From the NCBI GenBank assembly GCA_003541985.1, contig DPLM01000362.1, forward strand, positions 1-6,573: DNA of 6,573 nt, in the 5' to 3' direction. A model generated the notes under the pieces. It was given only the letters and a program-made list of their open reading frames with translations. It did not search any database and was not told where the DNA came from. The first letter of the stretch is position 1. Every line of letters begins with the position of its first letter. Source of the stretch: Deltaproteobacteria bacterium. GTDB lineage: Bacteria; SAR324; NAC60-12. The translations under genes and the position numbers were made by a program. Below are positions 1 through 5,226 of this stretch, one piece after another.

Positions 1-1556
1 GCAGGCTTCATCATTTCCATGGCATCATCAATCACTTGTGAAATCTGTATTTCCTCAGTATTCGACTGCTGTGTAGCATATTTTTGCTGCAGAGCAATGA
101 TTTCAGTGATGTGATCGAGCTGATGAGCCATCACATCCATTGACTTCAGCTCATCCTCTTTCTGCTGGTCGGAGGTTTGTGTGAGTTGTTTGAGGAATGG
201 GAGAAACTGTTGACCACGGGACGAACTGAAAAAATCTCCAAGATCACTCTGATGCTGCTCCAACAAACTGCATAGCTGCTGGAGATAACTAGAAAACTGT
301 GAATCTACTTTGTTCTGGTGCAGCTTTTGTAGTCTAACCGCAAGTGGGGTAATGGCGTTCCCGATGTTGTGCAGAACACTGATTGCGTGTTCAACAATAC
401 CTGCATTGTAGGCCTGTTGTACCTGCTTCTTCTTTTCTTCATCCAGCAGCCGCATGGTTTCACGAAGTTGTAGGTTTTTTTCATTCAATTCCAAGGTTCG
501 CTGGGAAACTCGCTCTTCAAGGTAACGGTTGTATGTTTCCAAGCTATTCGCCATATCCGTAAAAGCTCGATGAAGCTTCTTGATTTCCACTAACTGACTT
601 TCCTTCGGCCGCGACGTGAAATCTCCATCTGCCACCTTGTTGACAATACCGACAAGCTCATTAATCGGTTGCATCAAGTGCCGGCTTAGAAAACGAACTC
701 CTAATAGTGAAATTCCAATGATAATTCCGAGGATCAAAGCAACTAATAACGGCAAACGCGTGCCAAGTTTGCCGATAGCGATTTCCCGGTCGACTTCTAC
801 AATTAGGCAAGCATTTGGATAGCCTAGCCAGCGATAAGCGGTCACTACATCATCACCAAAGTCATTAACCACAATCCCAGATCCTGTAAATTCCTCACGA
901 CAATTTCCAATCAACTGCCAAGTTTCGTCAGACAGAGTTCTATCAGGCATGAATGAGAGTACATTCCCCTTTGAATCGGCAAAAAATCCTCTGCTTTGTC
1001 CGTCTCGATTTTTGCCTGTAAACAACTCCATCATCGATTGACTGCTGAGCAGGGCTAGCAAATACGAATTAGTCTGGTCTCGACCAATCAGTTCTTCATT
1101 AGCCACATCCACCCGTATCGGCAGTACAATTGTTCCTGATTTGAGCAACTGCAGAGGGCCAAGTTCGGCTTGATTGAATTCCACAAGAGTTTCCCATCTT
1201 GTTTCTTCGGGTAATTCACCTGACTTGATCGTTTGCAGTAACTGGCCTTCTGAGTTCAGTTGCCAGATCCCAGCGTAGTGATCGGGTTCAAAAAGGCTTC
1301 TCTGCGCAAATTCTTCCGCCTGCCAAAGATTGGGGGTATTGGCTAACTGTCGAATATCCTTAGCCGCATTCTGATACCACTGATCAGTCGCCAGATCCCA
1401 TAGCTCTGTTACATATTGTAGATTTTGTTGAGCCTCCTTCTCCATCATGTTCTGAAAATAAATCAGGGTCACCCCACCTCCAATGAGGCTCGGGAACATG
1501 GCGAGTAGGATGAACGAAATAACAATCTCGTTCTGTAGGCTTCGAACAAACTTCAT
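1..1556 (-). CDS. Membrane sensor histidine kinase, partial (C-terminal ATPase domain beyond the left edge)
   Basis: This is a two-component sensor kinase; 518 codons are present. A membrane segment lies at about residues 11-33. An extracytoplasmic sensor region of roughly 235 residues follows, whose distal part resembles a double-Cache fold (inference). A second membrane segment is at about 268-288, then a HAMP linker (about 289-341, with QPINEL and ADGDF). A charged, coiled-coil-like helix (about 343-385) leads to a dimerisation/phosphoacceptor segment. The likely phospho-His is H396 in VLHNIGNAITPL, the HNxGN-type H-box rather than the usual HELRTPL. A later HITEIIALQQKYA stretch (482-494) also fits that kinase group. 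The N, G and F boxes would lie off the window, so catalytic competence cannot be judged. The ATG at 1556 follows an in-frame stop and has only a weak TTGAG ribosome site. It is the last visible gene of the receiver/cyclase cluster, 35 bases after the cyclase stop, and is the probable phosphodonor for those receivers. Confidence 0.88.
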   Translation of the reverse strand, partial: MKFVRSLQNEIVISFILLAMFPSLIGGGVTLIYFQNMMEKEAQQNLQYVTELWDLATDQWYQNAAKDIRQLANTPNLWQAEEFAQRSLFEPDHYAGIWQLNSEGQLLQTIKSGELPEETRWETLVEFNQAELGPLQLLKSGTIVLPIRVDVANEELIGRDQTNSYLLALLSSQSMMELFTGKNRDGQSRGFFADSKGNVLSFMPDRTLSDETWQLIGNCREEFTGSGIVVNDFGDDVVTAYRWLGYPNACLIVEVDREIAIGKLGTRLPLLVALILGIIIGISLLGVRFLSRHLMQPINELVGIVNKVADGDFTSRPKESQLVEIKKLHRAFTDMANSLETYNRYLEERVSQRTLELNEKNLQLRETMRLLDEEKKKQVQQAYNAGIVEHAISVLHNIGNAITPLAVRLQKLHQNKVDSQFSSYLQQLCSLLEQHQSDLGDFFSSSRGQQFLPFLKQLTQTSDQQKEDELKSMDVMAHQLDHITEIIALQQKYATQQSNTEEIQISQVIDDAMEMMKP

Positions 1557-1591
1557 CAATAACTCAACTGATTTAGAAGATTCAGATTGGC

Positions 1592-2941
1592 TTAAAAATG
1601 CTCATCTACTGGTGCATCATCACCATATTCAGCAATGTGTTTTAGACGCTCCAAGTAGAGCTCTACAAGGCTATCCTCAGCCCCCATTGAAGCTAGATGC
1701 TCAAATTGGGATTGAGCAGTTTCAAATTCCGAGGCATGAAATGATTTCACGGCTAGCTCAAAGAGTTCTAAATTTTCTTTTTTGAACCCCCGGAGGTTTT
1801 CGTATTCCTCGTCAAAAACTTCATAAAGTCTGACCAACAAGCTTCGACCTCTTACCTTGCGCATATCAACAAGGCGAATCATGTATTGACTCGGGTCCCT
1901 CAGACCGTCGTAGGTGCCCTCACTAATCAACAGATCTGTTTTGAAAGGTTTGGTTAGCATTTCAATACGGGAAGCAAGATTAACGGCATCACTCACCACT
2001 GAACTCTCCATTCGATAGTGTTCCCCAATAGTACCCAGCATCACATTCCCACTATGAATACCTATCCCGATTCGCACCGAAGAATAGCCGGCACGTGAAC
2101 GCCCTTGGTTATACCAACGAAGCGAACGGATCATTTCAAGGGCTCCACGCACGGCGTCGTCTGGCTCCACTTGGAAAAGCGCCATAATTGCGTCACCAAT
2201 GAACTTGTCGATGATACCTCGATTCCTACGAATTACAGGTCCCATTAATCCAAGGTAGGAATTGATGAAGCGAAAATTTTCTGCAGGTGAGAGACGTTCT
2301 GAGAGGGATGTGAAGGAGCGTATGTCAGAGAAGAGAATAGACATGGGCATTTCAGCGTGATCGCCAATCTGCACTTCTAGAATGTTTTCCTTGCTCAACA
2401 GTTTTAGAAATTCCTTGGGTACAAATCTCTCATAAGCTCGGTTCAATTGGTCAATTTCCCGCCTGTAAATTAGAAACTGAGCCATCTGGGTCAATTCGTC
2501 TGGATCAAACGGCTTTTTCAAAAGTAAAAATCGGCTGTCACCAAGTTGATCAGCCATATTCTGGCGAGATGTATCTGAGTAGGCTGTAACGATCACAATT
2601 TCAATGTAGGGATCAATCGTGACAAGTCGTTCCGCAGTTTCCAGGCCATCAATGCCCGGGGGCATTCGCATATCAATGAAAGCAATTGAAAATGGTTGAC
2701 CGATTTTGTTAGCCCTGACTGCTTCATCTAAACCTAGCAACCCTTGGTTAACGGTAGTTACTTCAAAATGTTGACGCACTCTACCGACACCTTCTTCGGG
2801 GGCTACTCGCTGGCTGCCAAAGAGCGAATCAGCCATGGCTTGCAATTCCTCTCCAGCCACGTTTACCTCGGGGGCCAGAACTGAACGGCAAGTCTCAAGT
2901 ATTTTTGGATCATCATCAATTACGAGAATACGATGAGTCAT
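1592..2941 (-). CDS. Response regulator with class III adenylate cyclase output (REC-cyclase)
   Basis: This 449-residue protein probably makes cAMP from ATP under phosphorylation control. An N-terminal receiver (about 1-155) has the acidic triad D9-D11, phosphoacceptor D90 in FIDMRMP, T119 and K143. A helical linker (about 156-196) includes the FVPKEFLKLL motif that commonly precedes this cyclase type. The cyclase domain (about 197-375) has both metal-binding aspartates, D206 (FSDIRSFT) and D250 (DKFIGDAIMALF). It has the adenine-specifying pair K246 and D318, and transition-state residues N321 and R325 in SDAVNLASRIE. The set is complete, so an active adenylate rather than guanylate cyclase is predicted. 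The C-terminal 60 residues look like a TPR-type helical hairpin (about 390-435). There is no membrane segment, so it should be cytosolic. The receiver is paralogous to the two upstream genes, and the histidine kinase follows after 35 bases. The ribosome site is weak (GAAAG). The start aligns with the paralogues' MxHRILVIDDD. Confidence 0.95.
   Translation of the reverse strand: MTHRILVIDDDPKILETCRSVLAPEVNVAGEELQAMADSLFGSQRVAPEEGVGRVRQHFEVTTVNQGLLGLDEAVRANKIGQPFSIAFIDMRMPPGIDGLETAERLVTIDPYIEIVIVTAYSDTSRQNMADQLGDSRFLLLKKPFDPDELTQMAQFLIYRREIDQLNRAYERFVPKEFLKLLSKENILEVQIGDHAEMPMSILFSDIRSFTSLSERLSPAENFRFINSYLGLMGPVIRRNRGIIDKFIGDAIMALFQVEPDDAVRGALEMIRSLRWYNQGRSRAGYSSVRIGIGIHSGNVMLGTIGEHYRMESSVVSDAVNLASRIEMLTKPFKTDLLISEGTYDGLRDPSQYMIRLVDMRKVRGRSLLVRLYEVFDEEYENLRGFKKENLELFELAVKSFHASEFETAQSQFEHLASMGAEDSLVELYLERLKHIAEYGDDAPVDEHF
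2499..2533 (-). repeat. Near-identical coding repeat shared by two receiver paralogues (copy in the cyclase gene)
   Basis: These 35 bases match 3067-3101 at 34 positions and encode the FLLLKKPFDPDE end of the receiver. The corresponding stretch of the third receiver gene (near 3601-3640) is clearly more diverged. This is paralogous coding sequence, not a mobile element. Confidence 0.85.
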
Positions 2942-2952
2942 GATAGGCTACT

Positions 2953-2977
2953 TTCAGAACCGCTATGCATTCAGAAC
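2953..2977. repeat. Short direct repeat TTCAGAAC in the receiver/cyclase gap
   Basis: TTCAGAAC occurs at 2953-2960 and again at 2970-2977, 17 bases apart start to start, in the 58-base leader of the receiver-cyclase gene. It may be coincidence or a leader remnant. No function can be assigned from sequence. Confidence 0.4.
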
Positions 2978-2999
2978 TTGGGTTTTAGTAAACAACTTA

Positions 3000-3491
3000 T
3001 TAATTCTCCGAATAGATTTCTTTGTCTCTTCGATTAGCCAAAAATTGTACGATCTGCGTTAGTTCATCTGGATCAAATGGCTTTTTCAAAAGTAAAAATC
3101 GACCATCACCGAGTTCCTTAGCCATGCTCATTCTTGAGGTGTCAGAGTAAGCTGTCACAATCACAATTTCGATGGATGGATCGATCTCAATCAATCGCTT
3201 TGCGGTCTCCAGACCATTTATTCCAGGCGGCATCCGCATGTCAATGGTCGCAATTTGATAGGGTTTACCGCCATCAATTGCGTTGCTCGCTTCCTCAAGT
3301 GCCAACAAACCTTGATTCACAGTAGTTACTTCAAAGTTATTAACCATCTCTTCTTTGATCTCCTCCACACTACCGAAGAGAGCACTGGCCATCATCTGCA
3401 AATCTTGTTTTGCACTTTGATCCTCGTCTCCAAGAATAAAGCGGCAGGTCTCCAGGATATTAGGATCATCATCAATCACCAAGACACGCAT
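3000..3491 (-). CDS. Stand-alone receiver-domain response regulator (second of the tandem)
   Basis: This is a 163-residue protein made of a single receiver domain with no attached output. From the preferred start it shows acidic residues D7-D9, phosphoacceptor D84 in TIDMRMP, T113 in VTAYSD and K137 in LLKKPF, so it should accept phosphate. Between helix 1 and strand 2 it carries the extra segment of about 35 residues containing LFG that the neighbouring receivers share. The reading frame stays open to a GTG at 3545, which would add 18 residues and overlap the upstream stop. I prefer the ATG at 3491: it has a well-spaced TGGAG ribosome site, it aligns with the starts of both paralogues, and the 18 extra residues are low-complexity (Lys, Asn, Ser). 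It sits between another lone receiver and the receiver-cyclase. A role as phosphate sink, relay intermediate or regulator of another protein is possible; the sequence does not decide. Confidence 0.9.
   Translation of the reverse strand: MRVLVIDDDPNILETCRFILGDEDQSAKQDLQMMASALFGSVEEIKEEMVNNFEVTTVNQGLLALEEASNAIDGGKPYQIATIDMRMPPGINGLETAKRLIEIDPSIEIVIVTAYSDTSRMSMAKELGDGRFLLLKKPFDPDELTQIVQFLANRRDKEIYSEN
3067..3101 (-). repeat. Near-identical coding repeat shared by two receiver paralogues (copy in the lone receiver gene)
   Basis: This is the partner of 2499-2533, with one mismatch in 35 bases. It reflects a recent duplication or sequence exchange between the second lone receiver and the receiver of the cyclase protein. 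Confidence 0.85.
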
Positions 3492-3500
3492 AGTTGATAA

Positions 3501-3505
3501 CTCCA
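3501..3505 (-). promoter_or_regulatory. Ribosome binding site deciding the start of the second receiver gene
   Basis: TGGAG on the minus strand lies 9 bases before the ATG at 3491. The alternative GTG at 3545 has its only purine-rich match (AGAGG) touching the start codon, too close to work well. The same kind of leader (GTTCTG followed by a purine run, 18-19 bases before ATG) precedes the receiver-cyclase gene, which supports this start. Confidence 0.6.
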
Positions 3506-3537
3506 GAACATTGTTCGAATTTTTTATCTTATTTGAT

Positions 3538-4041
3538 TTACTCACCTCTGCGCTGATGCATATCGTGTCGATGGGCCAAGAACTGGGCCATTTGCATCAA
3601 TTCATCAGGATCAAACGGTTTTTTTAGTAATTGAAAATTACTGACACCCAATTGCTGAGCCATGCTCTGGCGTGGGGTATCCGAATATCCGGTGAGAATA
3701 ATAATTTCCATGTCTGGATCAATGCTCAAAATTTGCCGAGCGGTTTCTAGGCCATCAATTCCGTAAGGCATGCGGATATCAACAAATGCCATCGTAAAAA
3801 ACTGTCCAGCTTGAATAGCTTTACCGACCTCATCAACTCCAATCTTCCCCTCGTTAGCTGTTGTTACTTCAAATTTGAGGTTCAAGGTTTCATCTGGACT
3901 ATTTTTTACATCTTCCTCAAAAAGTTCACCCGCCATAGATTCCAACTTTTCTCCAGCTTTTGAAATCTCTGGAGCTAGAATCATCTGACAGGTTTCTAGA
4001 ATCTTCGGATCATCATCAATCACCAGAATGCGATGGTTCAT
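3538..4041 (-). CDS. Stand-alone receiver-domain response regulator (first gene of the cluster)
   Basis: This is a 167-residue single receiver domain. It has acidic residues D9-D11, phosphoacceptor D88 in FVDIRMP, T117 in LTGYSD and K141 in LLKKPF, all intact. It shares with its neighbours the extra segment between helix 1 and strand 2 (here with LFEE in place of LFG) and the closing KKPFDPDEL motif. It is the most diverged of the three receivers in the second half: MPYGIDG replaces MPPGIDG, and TGYSDTPR replaces TAYSDTSR. The ATG at 4041 is preceded by a weak GAG ribosome site. No DNA-binding or enzymatic domain follows, so it must act through a partner or as a competing phosphate acceptor. 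It is the promoter-proximal gene of the minus-strand cluster and is divergent from panC. Confidence 0.93.
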   Translation of the reverse strand: MNHRILVIDDDPKILETCQMILAPEISKAGEKLESMAGELFEEDVKNSPDETLNLKFEVTTANEGKIGVDEVGKAIQAGQFFTMAFVDIRMPYGIDGLETARQILSIDPDMEIIILTGYSDTPRQSMAQQLGVSNFQLLKKPFDPDELMQMAQFLAHRHDMHQRRGE

Positions 4042-4084
4042 CAGCTATTCTCGACAAGAAAAATTCATTTAGGTATTATCAACG

Positions 4085-4097
4085 AATTAATTTAATT
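4085..4097. promoter_or_regulatory. AT-rich palindrome AATTAA-T-TTAATT
   Basis: Six-base arms match perfectly around one central base, at the place where the candidate minus-strand transcript would begin. It could be a protein-binding site, or simply AT-rich promoter DNA. Confidence 0.2.
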
Positions 4098-4101
4098 ACG
4101 C

Positions 4102-4131
4102 GATATAGTGTTCCCTAACAATTGTTCACAA
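4102..4131 (-). promoter_or_regulatory. Candidate sigma-70-type promoter of the receiver/cyclase/kinase operon
   Basis: On the minus strand, TTGTGA (4126-4131) and TATATC (4102-4107) are separated by 18 bases. Each matches four of six consensus bases. The predicted transcript would start near 4095, giving a leader of about 54 bases before the ATG at 4041. A perfect 10-base palindrome overlaps the -35/spacer region and could be an operator. The match is weak, so this is a suggestion only. Confidence 0.35.
4117..4126. promoter_or_regulatory. Palindrome AACAATTGTT, possible operator
   Basis: This is a perfect 10-base palindrome lying between the candidate -35 and -10 elements of the minus-strand operon. 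The position suits a repressor site, but in AT-rich DNA such a palindrome can arise by chance. Confidence 0.3.
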
Positions 4132-4165
4132 AAATGTTTATTTAACGCAACGATCATTTACTACG

Positions 4166-4179
4166 AATATCTCGATATT
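4166..4179. promoter_or_regulatory. Palindrome AATATC-TC-GATATT, possible operator
   Basis: Six-base arms match perfectly around a two-base centre, midway between the divergent regulator operon and panC. It lies upstream of the candidate promoters on both sides, which would suit a shared regulator. No known factor is recognised. Confidence 0.3.
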
Positions 4180-4220
4180 TCAAACCACAAAAGGGGTACA
4201 AATTGCTGCAGCCAAACGAT

Positions 4221-4247
4221 TTGATAGTTCCATTAAGATATTACTAG
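4221..4247 (+). promoter_or_regulatory. Weak candidate promoter for panC
   Basis: TTGATA (4221-4226, five of six consensus bases) is followed after 15 bases by TACTAG (4242-4247, three of six). The spacing is short and the -10 poor. The rest of the 247-base divergent region (4042-4288) holds no open gene or structured RNA that I can support. Confidence 0.2.
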
Positions 4248-4288
4248 CTAAGAGCTGACGCTACTCGATTCCAATTTGCTTTTGATAA

Positions 4289-5152
4289 ATGACTTTATCC
4301 TCTCCACTTGTACCGATCAAAACGCCAAGAGATCTTCGTTCATTAAAAAAGAACTGGGGGAATCCCAGTGGCTTGGTTCCAACAATGGGGGCTCTCCATG
4401 AAGGGCACATTCAATTGATTCGGCATGCTGCCAGCACCGCGGAGGAAGTTATCGTTTCTATTTTTGTCAATCCCACTCAGTTCGCTGACAATGAGGACCT
4501 TGAAAGCTATCCTAGGAACTTGGCCAGTGATATTGAAATGGCCCAATTAGCTGGAGCGACCCAGATCTTTGTACCCAACGTAAAGGACCTCTATCCAAAT
4601 GGTTTTTCAACTTATGTTGTTCCCTGCGGACCACTGGTTGAAAGATGGGAAGGTAAGAGTCGTCCATATCTCTTTCGTGGGGTATGCACTGTAGTCTTTA
4701 AGTTATTCCAAATCATTCAACCTACTTTCGCAATTTTTGGTCAAAAGGATTTTCAGCAACTCCAAGTAGTCCGTCAAATGGTAAGTGACCTTGACCTCCA
4801 AGTGGAAATTCACGCCATACCAACTGTGCGGGAGGAAGATGGACTGGCAATGAGTTCCCGTAATACCTATCTTGATTCAAAAGAGCGGAAAGCCGCCCCT
4901 CTCCTTTTCCAAACATTGCAGCAGGCTGTAGTGATAATTCAAAATGACCCGAAGCAAAATCTAGAAGTGCTTTCCCAAACCCTGATAAGGCAACTGAATT
5001 CAGTCCCTCAAATCAAGATCGATTACCTCGGCTTCGTTGATGCAGAATCACTTCAACCGGTTTCACAATTTAACGGAAATGTCTGCTTGATGGTTGCAGC
5101 GTTTGTAGGTAAAACTCGTTTAATCGATAATCTGCTAATACAAACCAAGTGA
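4289..5152 (+). CDS. panC: Pantothenate synthetase (pantoate--beta-alanine ligase)
   Basis: This cytosolic enzyme condenses pantoate with beta-alanine using ATP, through a pantoyl-adenylate intermediate, to make pantothenate for coenzyme A. The 287 residues are the usual full length. Visible motifs are PTMGALHEGH with the HxGH nucleotide-binding histidines H37 and H40; FVNPTQF (59-65, pantoate-binding N61 and Q64); GQKDFQQ (151-157, with K153, D154 and Q157); and the KMSKS-like MSSRN (188-192). The C-terminal domain ends in the family's VAAFVGKTRLIDN. One oddity is RPYLFRGV (125-132), where the family usually has RPGHF or RPTHF. The start is fixed by two stop codons immediately upstream in frame (TGA TAA) and by the need to include the HxGH motif, yet no convincing ribosome site precedes it. 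It is divergent from the regulator operon and 74 bases ahead of secA. No other pantothenate gene is in view. Confidence 0.97.
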   Translation: MTLSSPLVPIKTPRDLRSLKKNWGNPSGLVPTMGALHEGHIQLIRHAASTAEEVIVSIFVNPTQFADNEDLESYPRNLASDIEMAQLAGATQIFVPNVKDLYPNGFSTYVVPCGPLVERWEGKSRPYLFRGVCTVVFKLFQIIQPTFAIFGQKDFQQLQVVRQMVSDLDLQVEIHAIPTVREEDGLAMSSRNTYLDSKERKAAPLLFQTLQQAVVIIQNDPKQNLEVLSQTLIRQLNSVPQIKIDYLGFVDAESLQPVSQFNGNVCLMVAAFVGKTRLIDNLLIQTK

Positions 5153-5181
5153 CCCCCCTCAGGCCCTAACCAAATCTGGTG

Positions 5182-5208
5182 AAAGCCCTGATTTATTGTC
5201 TTGGCTTT
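5182..5208 (+). terminator. Weak inverted repeat between panC and secA
   Basis: AAAGCC (5182-5187) can pair with GGCTTT (5203-5208) across a 15-base loop, with a few T residues following in 5206-5218. The stem is short and the T run is interrupted, so it is at best a weak terminator or attenuator. PanC and secA may be cotranscribed through it. Confidence 0.2.
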
Positions 5209-5218
5209 TCGCACTTTT

Positions 5219-5224
5219 AGGAAG
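5219..5224 (+). promoter_or_regulatory. secA ribosome binding site
   Basis: AGGAAG lies just before the ATG at 5227. It is the clearest Shine-Dalgarno match in the window, though its spacing is short, and it supports the chosen secA start. Confidence 0.6.
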
Positions 5225-5226
5225 TC

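Noticed and set aside
616..822. Plus-strand open frame of 68 codons
   Set aside because: It lies inside the histidine kinase coding region on the other strand. It has no ribosome site and no recognisable protein features.
1483..1785. Plus-strand open frame of 100 codons
   Set aside because: It is antisense to the end of the cyclase gene and the start of the kinase gene, both of which have clear domains. The translation looks random.
3134..3497. Two overlapping plus-strand open frames (3134-3325 and 3255-3497)
   Set aside because: Both are antisense to the second receiver gene, whose motifs are unambiguous.
2499..3640. Repeated DNA segments considered as a repeat array or insertion element
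   Set aside because: The similarity follows the reading frame of three receiver genes and is explained by paralogy. There are no terminal inverted repeats, transposase or regular spacers.
4343..4916. Two minus-strand open frames (4343-4546 and 4722-4916)
   Set aside because: Both are antisense to panC, a complete and clearly recognisable gene.
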